Shown piece by piece: positions 44,949 through 54,514 of a DNA stretch of 64,000 nt. Under the pieces are notes generated by a model. It saw nothing but the letters and a program-made list of their open reading frames with translations, was not told the DNA's origin and ran no database searches. This DNA comes from Methylobacterium sp. B4 (GTDB lineage Bacteria > Pseudomonadota > Alphaproteobacteria > Rhizobiales > Beijerinckiaceae), in the NCBI RefSeq assembly GCF_003201865.1, contig NZ_QJJJ01000003.1, positions 124,001-188,000 of the forward strand. Reading direction: 5' to 3'. The first letter of the stretch is position 1. Every line of letters starts with the position of its first letter. The position numbers were made by a program, and so were the translations under genes.

Positions 44949-46233
44949 TCGACACCTCCCCGTCGGTGGCGATCCGCCAGGGGACGATCGCGTTGTTGTG
45001 GTAGAACGACTTCATTCCACGGACCGCGGTCAGGTCGGCGAAGCTCGGCTGGACGTAGCCGGTCTGGTCGGTGGCGCGGCTGAGGATCGTCGCCGCCTGC
45101 CCGTCCCAGGACCAGGGCAGGCGGAAGCGGGTGAAGGCCCGGTTCAGTACCGGCTCCTGCAGCCGGGCCGCCTGCCAGGTGGCGCCGCCATCGACCGACA
45201 CCTCGACCCCGGTGATGCGCCCGCGCCCGCTCCAGGCGAGCCCGGTGATCTCGTTGAAGCCCTTGGCGATCCTCTGCGTGCCGGAGGGGCGGGTGATGAT
45301 CGATTTCGCCTCCATCACGAAGGTGAACTGGCGCGCCGTGCCGTTGGGCATCGAGTCGGTGTATTTGGCCGTCTCCTCGCGGGAATAGGCGGGTTCGGCC
45401 ACGACGTTGAGGCGGCGCAGCCATTTCACGCTCATGTTGCCCTCGAAGCCGGGCAGCAGCAGGCGCACCGGATAGCCCTGCTGCGGGCGCAGCCGCTCGC
45501 CGTTCTGGCTGAAGACGAGGAGCGCGTCGTCCAGGCACTTTTCGAGCGGGACGCTGCGGGTAAGCGCGGCGGCGTCGGCCCCTTCCGCGACGACCCAGCG
45601 CGCCTCGGGCTTCACGCCGACCTCGTCGAGGATCGTCTTGAGCCGCACGCCGGTCCACTCGCAGCAACTGGCGAGGCCGACGAGGTCGGAAGCCGTCCTG
45701 CCCTGCTTGATCACCTCGAAGCCGGGATTGCCGGAGCATTCGAGGAAGTAGATGTGCGACTCGGTGGGAAACCGGCGCAGCTCGTCCATGGTCAGCAGCA
45801 GGGGGCGCTCGACTAGGCCGTGGATCATCAGCCGGTGCGCGGACGGATCGATCGCCGGGATGCCGCCGTGATGGCGCTCGTAGAACAGGCCGTTCGGGGT
45901 GATGATGCCGTCGAGGTCCTGCAACGGCGTGCGGCTGGCCGACGAGGTGTATTGCTTGCCGCCCTTCGGAATGTTGCGGATGACGTCCTTCTCGTAGGGC
46001 GAGGGCTGGCCGTAGGGCTCGCTTCCGACATCGGCGCCCGGCTCCTTCATCCAGCGGGGCACATCGGGCGGACCTTGGGGCGGTCCTTGGGGCGGCGTGT
46101 CAACGCTACCAGTCTCGGCGGCCATCGCCCTTCCGGCGAGGCTGCCGCCGACGAGGGCGGTCCCCGCCGCCAGGATCTGCCGCCGCGAGCGCGCCGTCCG
46201 TCCGTTCGCGCCCGGTTCCGCTTCGTCGCGCAT
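44935..46233 (-). CDS. soxC: SoxC-like molybdenum sulfite dehydrogenase
   Basis: A 432-residue sulfite oxidase-family protein with a Tat-type signal (RSRRQILAAGTALVGGSLAG). PLQDLDGIITPNGLFYERHH and IDPSAHRLMIHGLV are SoxC hallmarks; the Mo cysteine is in IYFLECSGNPGFE, and a second block reads LASCCEWTGVRL. In thiosulfate oxidisers SoxC works with SoxD on the SoxY-bound sulfur, but no soxXYZAB is present here. In this sulfonate context it most likely oxidises sulfite. GGAGGAGACG precedes ATG 46233. It belongs to a minus-strand unit gmc-mfs-yeiH-soxC-soxD. Confidence 0.88.
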   Translation of the reverse strand: MRDEAEPGANGRTARSRRQILAAGTALVGGSLAGRAMAAETGSVDTPPQGPPQGPPDVPRWMKEPGADVGSEPYGQPSPYEKDVIRNIPKGGKQYTSSASRTPLQDLDGIITPNGLFYERHHGGIPAIDPSAHRLMIHGLVERPLLLTMDELRRFPTESHIYFLECSGNPGFEVIKQGRTASDLVGLASCCEWTGVRLKTILDEVGVKPEARWVVAEGADAAALTRSVPLEKCLDDALLVFSQNGERLRPQQGYPVRLLLPGFEGNMSVKWLRRLNVVAEPAYSREETAKYTDSMPNGTARQFTFVMEAKSIITRPSGTQRIAKGFNEITGLAWSGRGRITGVEVSVDGGATWQAARLQEPVLNRAFTRFRLPWSWDGQAATILSRATDQTGYVQPSFADLTAVRGMKSFYHNNAIVPWRIATDGEVSNGYV

Positions 46234-46403
46234 CGTCTCCTCCTGCCGCTCGGACGGACGCCGCGGCGCCCGCGGCCCCAATGGTACCTCGCTCTCGCCG
46301 GAGAGCAGTAGGCCGCAGCCCGATCATTCGCGATCGCCACTGTGTGGGCCTACGCCTTCAAGCAGACCTCGTGTCGGGCCCGCCGTCTCGATTTGCCGGG
46401 GCT

Positions 46404-47474
46404 TCAGCCGAGCCGGAGCAGGTGAATCAGCCCGAGGCTGATCAGCAGCAGCAGGACGAGGGAGAGCGTCACCGCTGCGGTGACGCGCCCGCCGACGCGC
46501 CCGATCACCCGGACATCGACACCGAGCCCGAGGGCGGCCATCGACACCACGGTGAGGAGCCCGGCGACGCGGGTGATCGGTCCGACCGCGAGATCGGGCA
46601 CGAGGCCGAGCGAGCGGCAGGCAGCCAGCACGAGGAAGCCGACGATGAACCACGGCACCAGCTTGAACGGATCGAACCGGCGTGGGCCGGCCTGGGGCGC
46701 GGCGCCGCTGAGCCGGGGAGCGAGCAGCGAGAGGCCGACGACGACGGGGCCGAGCATCAGCACGCGCACGAGCTTGACCAGCGTGCCGATCTGGGTGGCG
46801 ACGAGTCCGGCCGGGACGGTGGCGGCGAGAACCTGCGGCACCGCGTAGACGGTCAGCCCCGCGAGGATGCCGTATTGGCCGGCGCCGAGGCCGAGGAGCG
46901 GGATCAGTAGCGGCAGGCCGAGCACCATCAGCACGCCGAGGATCGCGGTGAAGGAGATCGAGGAGGCGACGTCGTCGCTGCTCGCATTAATGACGGGCGC
47001 GACCGCCGCGATGGCCGAGTTGCCGCAGATCGCGTTGCCGCAGGCGATCAGGATCGAGATCCGCACCGCGAGCCCCAGCAGGCGGCAGATGGCGAAGCTC
47101 GCCGCCATCGTCACCACCACGGTCGCGACGATCGCCGCGAGAAGCACCGTCCCGGAGGCGAGGATCGCCGCGAAACTGATCGAGGCGCCGAGCAGCATCA
47201 CGGCGACTTCGAGGAGTTGCTTGGCGCTGAACGCGATACCAGAGCGCCAAAGTGGGCTCGGCGACCAGACGATGCGGATCGCCATGCCGAGCAGGATCGC
47301 GATGACCAGCGCCTCGATATAGGGGTGCTCGAACGCGCCCTCCTCCAGATGCTGAAGGCCGATCGAGACGAGCGTGACCGCGACGCAGAGCGCGATGCCG
47401 GGCGCCAACTCCCGCAGGCGGGCGACCGGGGAGCGGGATTCGGGCGGCTTCATCAGGCGGTTCTTCTGCAGCAT
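46404..47474 (-). CDS. YeiH-family putative sulfate exporter
   Basis: A 356-residue membrane protein of the YeiH/UPF0324 family with about ten helices. LVIAILLGMAIRIVW, QLLEVAVMLLGASISFAAIL, ACGNAICGNSAIAAVAPVI and SISFTAILGVLMVLGLPLL are typical. Members beside taurine, isethionate or sulfoacetate genes are regarded as sulfate exporters that relieve the sulfate formed from sulfite, though direct biochemical proof is limited. The position directly upstream of soxCD agrees with that role. It starts with GAGGAGCG before ATG 47474. Confidence 0.85.
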   Translation of the reverse strand: MLQKNRLMKPPESRSPVARLRELAPGIALCVAVTLVSIGLQHLEEGAFEHPYIEALVIAILLGMAIRIVWSPSPLWRSGIAFSAKQLLEVAVMLLGASISFAAILASGTVLLAAIVATVVVTMAASFAICRLLGLAVRISILIACGNAICGNSAIAAVAPVINASSDDVASSISFTAILGVLMVLGLPLLIPLLGLGAGQYGILAGLTVYAVPQVLAATVPAGLVATQIGTLVKLVRVLMLGPVVVGLSLLAPRLSGAAPQAGPRRFDPFKLVPWFIVGFLVLAACRSLGLVPDLAVGPITRVAGLLTVVSMAALGLGVDVRVIGRVGGRVTAAVTLSLVLLLLISLGLIHLLRLG

Positions 47475-47565
47475 CGTCGCTCCTCGCCACCGGATGCCGG
47501 TGTCGCCCTCACACCGCCTCCGTAGAGAACTTTATCCGCGTGCGGGAGAGAAATAGAACTATCTT

Positions 47566-48945
47566 CTACGTAGAGCCGGCATCGCGGAACGTCCTTCGCA
47601 CCGCGCCGATCGGTGCGGCGGGCAAGGGTTGGGCCGGCAGGCCCTCCGCCGCCCGTGCCCGACGGCCGATCCACATCGCGGAGGCCGCGCTGACGAGGCC
47701 GGCAAAGGCGCAGTAGGCGCAGACGAGCCACGGCCGGTCCGCGCCCGAGTATTGCAGCAGCGCGGTCGCGACGATCGGGGTCAAGCCGCTCGCGAAGATG
47801 CCGGAGAATTGGTAGACGAAGGAGATGCCGGTGTAGCGCACCCGCGCCGGGAACAACTCCGAGAACAGAGCCGCCTCCGGCCCGTAGACCGAGGCGTAGA
47901 GGATGCCGAACGGCACGATCAGCGCGAGCCAGACCGCCGCGGTATCACCGCCGCTATTGAGGAACACCCAGAAGGCCGGAAAGGCCGAGAAGCCGGTCAG
48001 CAGCGAGCCCCAGGCATAGACGCGGGTGCGCCCGAGGCGGTCGGAGAGCCAGCCGGCAATCGGAATGGTGAGGCAGAGCAGGAGTGCGGCGGCGGTGACG
48101 CCGAGCAGCGCTTCCGTGCGCGGCATCTTCACGGTGCCGGTGAGATAGCCGATCGAGAACACCGCGAACACGTTGAAGAACACCCCGTCGATGGTGCGCG
48201 CGCCCATGCCGGCGAGTACGTTGCCGGGAAAGTCGCGGATCATCGAGACGAAGGGGATCGCCGCCTCGTGGTTGGCCTCCTTCACGCGGGAGAATTCCGG
48301 CGTCTCCATCACGTTGAGACGGATATAGGCGCCGACCGCGACGAGCACCGCGCTCAGGAGGAAGGCGAGCCGCCAGCCCCAGGTCAGGAACTGCTCGTCC
48401 GAGAGCCCCCAGGAGAGACCCGCGACGACGCCCGAGGCGAGGCAGAGACCGAGTGCCAGCCCGATCTGCGGGATGCTGGCGTAGAGGCCGCGCTTGTGCG
48501 GCGGGGCGTACTCGAAGGCCATCAGCACGGCTCCGCCCCACTCGCCGCCGAGCCCGATGCCCTGGACGATCCGCAGGAGGAGGAGGAGCACCGGCGCGGC
48601 CGCGCCGATCTGCGCATAGGTCGGCACCAGGCCGATCAGGAAGGTCGCGACCCCCATCAGCATCAGCGTGATGACGAGCATGCTCTTGCGGCCGATCCGG
48701 TCGCCGAAATGCCCGAAGATCACGCCCCCGAGCGGCCGGGCGACGAAGCCGACCGCGAAGGTCGCGTAGGCCAGCAGCGTCGAGACGAGGGGATCGTCGG
48801 CGGGGAAGTAGAGCTTGTTCAGGACGATGCCGGCGACGACGCCGTAGAGGAAGAAGTCGTACCACTCGATCGTCGCGCCGATCAGTGCGGCGGTGACGAC
48901 GCGGCCGAGGCCGCCCGCCTTGGGTGTCGTCGGGCGCGTCGTCAT
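47566..48945 (-). CDS. MFS metabolite:H+ symporter, IseU-like isethionate uptake candidate
   Basis: A 459-residue major facilitator of the metabolite:H+ symporter group (ProP/ShiA-like): TLIGATIEWYDFFLYG-type first helix (here ALIGATIEWYDFFLYG), GHFGDRIGRKSMLVITL in loop 2-3, and RIVQGIGLGGEWGGAVLMAFEYAP. Its ATG overlaps the stop of the GMC dehydrogenase gene (ATGA), so the two are translationally coupled. In Cupriavidus an MFS gene (iseU) accompanies the isethionate dehydrogenase gene iseJ; the same pairing is seen here, and isethionate is the best guess for the substrate. Confidence 0.83.
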   Translation of the reverse strand: MTTRPTTPKAGGLGRVVTAALIGATIEWYDFFLYGVVAGIVLNKLYFPADDPLVSTLLAYATFAVGFVARPLGGVIFGHFGDRIGRKSMLVITLMLMGVATFLIGLVPTYAQIGAAAPVLLLLLRIVQGIGLGGEWGGAVLMAFEYAPPHKRGLYASIPQIGLALGLCLASGVVAGLSWGLSDEQFLTWGWRLAFLLSAVLVAVGAYIRLNVMETPEFSRVKEANHEAAIPFVSMIRDFPGNVLAGMGARTIDGVFFNVFAVFSIGYLTGTVKMPRTEALLGVTAAALLLCLTIPIAGWLSDRLGRTRVYAWGSLLTGFSAFPAFWVFLNSGGDTAAVWLALIVPFGILYASVYGPEAALFSELFPARVRYTGISFVYQFSGIFASGLTPIVATALLQYSGADRPWLVCAYCAFAGLVSAASAMWIGRRARAAEGLPAQPLPAAPIGAVRRTFRDAGST

Positions 48946-50621
48946 ACCGGGCTTCCCTCGCGTGCCGCCTCGGAGAACGTCCCAAGCCCCTGCGCGGCGA
49001 CGGAGATCGGGGTCGATCCGGCCCGCGCGTCCGACAGGATCATCTCGGAGGCCTTCTCGGCGATCATCACCACGGGGGCGCTGGTGTTGCCGGAGACGAG
49101 CGTCGGCATGATCGAGCAATCGACGACGCGCAGGCCTCCGACGCCGTGGACGCGCAGGCGCACGTCGGTCACGGCGAGCGGGTCGGTGCCCATCCGGCAG
49201 GTGCCCGAGGGATGAAAGATCGTAGCGCCGGACGCGCGGGCGAAAGCGAGGAGCGCTGCGTCTCCTTCCGTCTCCGCGCCCGGCTTCACCTCCTCGGTGA
49301 GGAGATCGCGCAAGGGGCCGGTCGCGGCGAGGCGGCGGGCGAACTTGATGCCCTCGACCGTGCAAAGCCGGTCGGTCTCGGTCGCGAGGTAGTTCGCCCG
49401 CATCACCGGCGCCGCGAACGGGTCGGCGCTGCGAAGCGTGACGCTGCCGCGCGATTCCGGCCGCAGCTGGCACACCGAGAAGGTGCAGCCGGACCAGGGA
49501 TGGGGCGCCCCCCCGGCCATGTCGGCCGAGAGCGTGGCGAAGTGGAACTGCACGTCCGGCGTGCCGGGACCGGGCATCACGCGGGTGAACAGGCCGCCCT
49601 GGTTGATCCCCACCGCGAGCGGCCCGCTGCGGGTCAGGAGCCATTGCAGCCCGATGCGGGCCTTGCCCCACAGAGAGCGCAGTTCGTCGTTGGTGGTGAT
49701 CGGCTTGGCGACCCGGTACATCAGACGGATCTGGAGATGGTCCTGAAGGTTGGCGCCGACGCCCGGCAAGGCGTGGGCGACCGGGATGCCGTGGCGCGCC
49801 AGTTCCTCCTGCGGCCCGATGCCCGACAGCATCAGCAGTTGCGGGCTCTGCAGCGCGCCCGCAGCGAGGATCACCTCCGCGCCCGCGCGCGCCTCCTGCA
49901 TCCGGCCGTTACGCCGATACCGGACGCCGACGACGCGGCGCCCCTCCAGGATCAGGCCGGTCGCCTGCGCATCGGTCTCGACATGCAGGTTCGGGCGCGT
50001 GCGGGCCGGGCGCAGGTAGGCGACCGCGGTGCTGCATCGCCGGCCGTTGCGGGTGAAGAGCTGGTAATAGCCGACGCCTTCCTGGTCGCCGGTGTTGAAG
50101 TCGTCGCTGCGCGGCACGCCGAGTTCGCCGGCACCCGCGATGATCGCTTCGATCAGCTCATGGCGCTGCCCGATGTCGGAGCACCAGAGCGGCCCGTCGG
50201 CGCCATGGGCCGGCCCGGCACCCTTGGTGTTGTGCTCGGAGCGGATGAAGTACGGCAGCACGTCCTTCCACGACCACCCGTCGTTGCCGAGCGCGGCCCA
50301 GTGGTCGTAGTCCTCGCGCTGCCCGCGCACGTAGATCAGGCCGTTGATCGAGGAGGAGCCGCCCAGCGTCCGGCCGCGCGGCCAGTAGATGCGCCGATCC
50401 CCCATGGTCGGCTCCGGCTCGGTGTAGAAGCCCCAGTTCAGGGTCTTGTGGAACATCGTCTTCCCGTAGCCGATGGGAAGATGAATCCAGGGCGAGCGGT
50501 CGCGCGGGCCGGCCTCCAGCATCAGCACGCGGTGACAGCCGTCGGCCGAGAGGCGGTTGGCGAGTACGCAGCCCGCCGTCCCGCCGCCGATGATGATGAA
50601 GTCGTAGGGGGCGACGACCAT
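48942..50621 (-). CDS. GMC-family FAD alcohol dehydrogenase, IseJ-like isethionate dehydrogenase candidate
   Basis: A 559-residue glucose-methanol-choline oxidoreductase. The FAD loop is YDFIIIGGGTAGCVLANRL, followed by GRTLGGSSSINGLIYVRGQ; the C-terminal active site has IFHPSGTCRMG and VSGNTSAPVVMIAEKA. It would be annotated choline dehydrogenase by similarity, but no betaine genes are near. Coupling to an MFS permease, sulfate exporter, sulfite dehydrogenase and nearby xsc points to oxidation of isethionate to sulfoacetaldehyde, the reaction assigned to IseJ. I chose ATG 50621 with GAGGTG upstream over a GTG three codons earlier. It is probably the first gene of a five-gene operon. Confidence 0.8.
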   Translation of the reverse strand: MVVAPYDFIIIGGGTAGCVLANRLSADGCHRVLMLEAGPRDRSPWIHLPIGYGKTMFHKTLNWGFYTEPEPTMGDRRIYWPRGRTLGGSSSINGLIYVRGQREDYDHWAALGNDGWSWKDVLPYFIRSEHNTKGAGPAHGADGPLWCSDIGQRHELIEAIIAGAGELGVPRSDDFNTGDQEGVGYYQLFTRNGRRCSTAVAYLRPARTRPNLHVETDAQATGLILEGRRVVGVRYRRNGRMQEARAGAEVILAAGALQSPQLLMLSGIGPQEELARHGIPVAHALPGVGANLQDHLQIRLMYRVAKPITTNDELRSLWGKARIGLQWLLTRSGPLAVGINQGGLFTRVMPGPGTPDVQFHFATLSADMAGGAPHPWSGCTFSVCQLRPESRGSVTLRSADPFAAPVMRANYLATETDRLCTVEGIKFARRLAATGPLRDLLTEEVKPGAETEGDAALLAFARASGATIFHPSGTCRMGTDPLAVTDVRLRVHGVGGLRVVDCSIMPTLVSGNTSAPVVMIAEKASEMILSDARAGSTPISVAAQGLGTFSEAAREGSPV

Positions 50622-50679
50622 CGCCTGCACCTCGCCGACTGCGTTTCCTCAGGTCTTGCCCGTCTCGAGCGGTACATCT

Positions 50680-50698
50680 CATAAAACGGAACGTTATG
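50680..50698. promoter_or_regulatory. AT-rich palindrome upstream of the IseJ-like gene
   Basis: cataa and ttatg arms are separated by nine bases (50680-50684 and 50694-50698), about 60 bases upstream of the GMC gene start and in locally AT-rich DNA. It could be an operator for the minus-strand operon. Support is symmetry and position only. Confidence 0.3.
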
Positions 50699-50928
50699 TT
50701 CAATTAGATGAGGAATTCTTGGGTGTGTCAATCACCCATGCGGCATCGGATGGGCCCCGCGCGGGGCGCCGGCGGTCCGAGGATGGGGAGCGGAGAATAC
50801 CGTTCTTGGTCGATCGCCAAGGACACACGCCATCATTGCGCGGCGGAGCCGAAGCGATGGCACGGAGGGCCGAGGGACGCGGACAGCGGCCGTATCCAGC
50901 CAGCGTCGAAGGATCTCTTTGAAATGGA

Positions 50929-51132
50929 TCAGTTGTCCGAAGCCGCGAAGATCATCTCGGCCTGCTCGTTCCTGGCCATTTCGAGCATGTGCCACTTCAG
51001 TCCGGAGACCAACTCCTCGACCGTGGGGCCGCGCGGTGCGGCGTGGTTCGGCTGCAATTGAGCCACGCTGGCGGCGAGGTAGACAGCGGCGGCGAATGGC
51101 AGGATCTGGCGGAGACGCTCGACGGGCGGCAT
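50929..51132 (-). CDS. Small hypothetical protein
   Basis: A possible 67-residue protein starting MPPVERLRQILPFAAAVYLA with one hydrophobic segment, then a hydrophilic helix (TVEELVSGLKWHMLEMARNE). A GTG at 51159 would add nine residues. No clear ribosome site precedes either start and I do not recognise the sequence. The remaining ~900 bases between the GMC gene and the next MFS gene hold no other convincing gene. It could be real, as its composition is protein-like, but evidence is weak. Confidence 0.35.
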   Translation of the reverse strand: MPPVERLRQILPFAAAVYLAASVAQLQPNHAAPRGPTVEELVSGLKWHMLEMARNEQAEMIFAASDN

Positions 51133-51664
51133 GATCGGACGCTGATTGGTGCAATGCACATAATCTACGTCCCGGCGTGTTGCAGCGCAACGGCGATCGC
51201 TTCATGCGACCCCTGCCGTGAATGCGCAGATCGAAACAGCATCGCACCTTCACGCCTCAATTTCAGGCTGCGACAGTCTTTATGAAAGGAACGGTTCGGC
51301 GAGGGCCCACTCTACTGCTGGCGATTGATGGCCGGCAGGGTGCGACCGACCCCTTTGCTGTCATCGTCATACGACCGGTTTCGACCACCGCCACACCGGT
51401 ACACGTGAGCGGAACCGGGCAATCCGGATCGATATCGATCAATATTCTGCATGCTTCGGATGCAGACAATGAATTTTTCCGATCCCCTAGTGCTCGCTAG
51501 GATCAGGTCGAGACGATGGATCGACACCGATTCAGGGCAATCAACGACCCTGAACGACCCACCGTCTCGGCGATGGGAAACGCTCAACGCATGCCAGGAT
51601 GCTTCTTCGGCCGTGCCTTGCGCCCAGCCGAAGCAAGGCGTCCGAAGGCAGCAGGAGGGCCGGA

Positions 51665-52975
51665 ATGTCGAGGCTTATCCGCTTCAAAGCCACGGATCGT
51701 GTGCTTTTGATCATCTGCTTGATGTATCTGGTCACCTATATCGACCGGGTCAACATCGGTACCGCCGCACCGGCGATGCAGAAGGAACTTGGGCTCAGCA
51801 ATTTCGAACTCGGCCTCGCGTTCTCGGCCTTCGCCTATCCTTACGCATTCTTTCAGATCGCCGGCGGCTGGCTCGGCGATCGGCTCGGGCCGCGGATGAC
51901 GCTGCTGATCTGCGGCGCGATCTGGTCGGCCGCCACCGTGGCGATCGGCTTCGTCGAGGGAGCGGTCTCGCTCGTCATCGCCCGCTTCATCCTCGGTGTC
52001 GGCGAGGGCTCGGCCTTCCCGACCGCGACGCGGGCGCTGGCGAACTGGATGGCCGCCGACCGGCGCGGCTTCGCGCAGGGCATCACCCATGCCTTCGCAC
52101 GCCTGGGCAACGCGCTGACGCCGCCGCTGATCGCATTCATGATCGTTGCCCTGTCCTGGCGCGACTCGTTCGTCATCGTCGGAATCATCAGCTTCGCCTG
52201 GGTCGCGCTCTGGTTCTGGTACTTTCGGGACGATCCGCGCGACCACAAGCACGTGACGCCGGAGGAGATCGCCGTCCTGCCGACGGTGAAGATCGCGGGC
52301 GAGCGCAAGGCCGTGCCGTGGCGGCGCCTGCTCAAGCGCATGCTGCCGGTGACGATGACCGACTTCTGCTACGGCTGGACGCTTTGGCTGTTCCTCAACT
52401 GGATCCCGTCCTACTTCCTCCACCAGTACCAACTCGACATCAAGAAGTCGGCGATCTTCGCCTCGGGCGTGTTCTTTGCCGGCGTGGTCGGCGACACGGT
52501 CGGCGGCGTCGTCAGCGACCGCATCCTCAAGAAGACCGGCAGCGTCTCCAAGGCCCGGGTGAGCGTGATCGTGGTCGGCTTCCTCGGCGCCTTCCTGTTC
52601 ATGCTGCCGGTGCTGTTCGCGACAGAACTCGTCACGATCACACTGTGCCTGTCGGGCGCCTTCTTCTTCGCGGAGTTGATCGTCGCGCCGATCTGGGCCG
52701 TGCCGATGGACATCGCGCCCCAGCATTCCGGCACCGCCTCCGGCTTCATGAACTTCGGTTTCGGGCTGGCCGGGATGATCTCGCCCGTCGTGTTCGGCGC
52801 CGTCATCGACGCGACCGGACGGTGGGATCTGCCCTTCGTCGCCTCGCTGGGCCTGCTGCTGCTCGGCGCGGTGCTCGCCCTGCGGATGCGGCCGGACGAG
52901 CCGTTCCTCGACGACGCGGTCGAGGAGGGGCCGCCCGTCGCGACCGGTCCGGCGGCGATCAGGCCGCAGGCCTGA
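51665..52975 (+). CDS. MFS transporter, SauU-like sulfoacetate uptake candidate
   Basis: A 436-residue major facilitator of the anion:cation symporter (phthalate/glucarate permease) type: YLVTYIDRVNIGTAAPAMQK in helix 1, AYPYAFFQIAGGWLGDRLG in loop 2-3, and RFILGVGEGSAFPTATRALANWM. AGGAGGG precedes ATG 51665. It is the first gene of a plus-strand unit with a SauS-like dehydrogenase and a CoA ligase. Sulfoacetate transporter SauU of Cupriavidus is an MFS protein encoded beside sauS, so sulfoacetate is the likely substrate; the sequence alone would also allow other organic anions. Confidence 0.82.
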   Translation: MSRLIRFKATDRVLLIICLMYLVTYIDRVNIGTAAPAMQKELGLSNFELGLAFSAFAYPYAFFQIAGGWLGDRLGPRMTLLICGAIWSAATVAIGFVEGAVSLVIARFILGVGEGSAFPTATRALANWMAADRRGFAQGITHAFARLGNALTPPLIAFMIVALSWRDSFVIVGIISFAWVALWFWYFRDDPRDHKHVTPEEIAVLPTVKIAGERKAVPWRRLLKRMLPVTMTDFCYGWTLWLFLNWIPSYFLHQYQLDIKKSAIFASGVFFAGVVGDTVGGVVSDRILKKTGSVSKARVSVIVVGFLGAFLFMLPVLFATELVTITLCLSGAFFFAELIVAPIWAVPMDIAPQHSGTASGFMNFGFGLAGMISPVVFGAVIDATGRWDLPFVASLGLLLLGAVLALRMRPDEPFLDDAVEEGPPVATGPAAIRPQA

Positions 52976-53035
52976 CCGCGAGACTTGGCTTCCCCTTCGA
53001 TCCTTCCCATCCGATCGCCGCAAGAGGACACCGCG

Positions 53036-54514
53036 ATGGCCGTCGTCAATCTCAAGGCCCCGGAGGCGCTCGGCCGGCCGGAACCGGCCTCCCCTTCGGA
53101 GGGGCCGGACTCCGTCGAAGCCGTCATGCTCCGGGCCAGAACTGCACAGAAGGCGTTCGCCGACGTCGATCAGGAGACCGCCGACGCCGCCGTGCGGGCG
53201 CTGGCGTGGTCGCTCTACAACCCGGACCACGCCCGTGAACTCGCCGAACTCGCCGTGCAGGACACCGGCCTCGGCAACGTCGCCGACAAGATCCGCAAGA
53301 AGCAGCGCAAGACCTTCGGCACCCTGCGCGACCTGCTTCGCGCGCCGTCGGTCGGCGTGATCGAGCGCGACGAGGCGAAGGGCCTCGTCAAGTACGCCAA
53401 GCCGATGGGCGTGATCGGCGCGGTGACGCCGTCCACCAATCCGGGCGCGACCCCAGTCAACAAGGCGATGATGGCGGTCAAGGGCCGCAACGCCATCGTC
53501 ATCGCCCCGTCGCCGCTGGGCTACCGCACCACCGCCCGCATCGTCGACCTGATGCGCACGGAACTCAAGCAGATCGGACTGCCCGAGGACCTCGTGCAGA
53601 TCCTGCCCTCGCCGGTGACGAAGGATTCGACCGAAGCGCTGATGAAGGCCTGCGATCTGATCGTCGTCACGGGCTCGCAGGACAACGTCCGCCGCGCCTA
53701 TTCGAGCGGGACGCCGGCCATCGGCGTCGGCGCCGGCAACGTGCCGGTGATCGTCGACGAGACCGCCGACCTCGATGCTGCGGCCGAGCGGATCCGCGAC
53801 TCGAAGATCTTCGACAATTCCACTTCCTGCTCGTCGGAGAACGCCGTCGTCATCGTCGATTCGGTCTACGACGCGGCACTCGCCGCGCTGGAGCGGGCCG
53901 GCGCCTATCTCTGCACGGCGCAGGAGCGGGAGCGCGTGATCGAGCGCCTCTGGGTCAAGGGCAAGCTCAACCGCGACCTCATCGCCCGCGACGCGGCAGT
54001 GCTGGCCGACGCGTTCGCGTTGCCGGAGCAGGCCCGGGGGAAAAGCTTCTTCCTCGTGGAGGAGACGGGCGTCGGCAAGAGCTATCCGCTCTCGGGCGAG
54101 AAGCTCGCCCTCGTACTCACCGTCTACCGGGCAAGCGACTTCGCGGCGGCTAAGGAACGGGTTCGCGAAATCCTCGAACACCAGGGCAAGGGCCATTCCT
54201 GCGGCCTGCACACGAAGGACATGGACCGCGCCCGCGAGTTGGCGGAAGACCTCGAAGTCGTGCGGGTGCTGGTGAACTTCGCCCACACCTTCGGCAATGG
54301 CGGCGGCTTCAATTCCGGCCTCGGCTTCACCCTCAGCATGGGCTGCGGCTCCTGGCAGAAGAACTCGATCTCCGAGAACCTCAGCTACCGACACATGCTC
54401 AACATCACACACCTCGTCACGCCGATTCCCGAGGACAAGCCGAGCGAGGAGGAACTGTTCGGGCCGCACTGGCAGCGGATCGGTTACGCGGCCGGTGGGG
54501 AGGCGTCGCGATGA
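53036..54514 (+). CDS. sauS: CoA-acylating sulfoacetaldehyde dehydrogenase (SauS-like)
   Basis: A 492-residue acylating aldehyde dehydrogenase. The catalytic cysteine is in FDNSTSCSSENAVV (about residue 265), GVIGAVTPSTNPGATPVNKA is the nucleotide and substrate region, and GNVPVIVDETADLDAAA follows. It is related to the aldehyde dehydrogenase half of AdhE and to SauS/SqwD, which reduce sulfoacetyl-CoA to sulfoacetaldehyde. The start at ATG 53036 has aagaggaca upstream. Its stop overlaps the start of the ligase beta subunit by four bases, which couples activation and reduction. Substrate assignment comes from the xsc neighbourhood. Confidence 0.85.
   Translation: MAVVNLKAPEALGRPEPASPSEGPDSVEAVMLRARTAQKAFADVDQETADAAVRALAWSLYNPDHARELAELAVQDTGLGNVADKIRKKQRKTFGTLRDLLRAPSVGVIERDEAKGLVKYAKPMGVIGAVTPSTNPGATPVNKAMMAVKGRNAIVIAPSPLGYRTTARIVDLMRTELKQIGLPEDLVQILPSPVTKDSTEALMKACDLIVVTGSQDNVRRAYSSGTPAIGVGAGNVPVIVDETADLDAAAERIRDSKIFDNSTSCSSENAVVIVDSVYDAALAALERAGAYLCTAQERERVIERLWVKGKLNRDLIARDAAVLADAFALPEQARGKSFFLVEETGVGKSYPLSGEKLALVLTVYRASDFAAAKERVREILEHQGKGHSCGLHTKDMDRARELAEDLEVVRVLVNFAHTFGNGGGFNSGLGFTLSMGCGSWQKNSISENLSYRHMLNITHLVTPIPEDKPSEEELFGPHWQRIGYAAGGEASR

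Noticed and set aside
44412..46233. Thiosulfate-oxidising Sox system
   Set aside because: Only SoxC- and SoxD-like genes are present; soxXYZAB are missing and all neighbours concern sulfonates.
48942..50621. Choline dehydrogenase for betaine synthesis
   Set aside because: Similarity alone would allow it, but there is no betaine aldehyde dehydrogenase or betaine transport gene; the coupled genes concern sulfonate oxidation. Not fully excluded.
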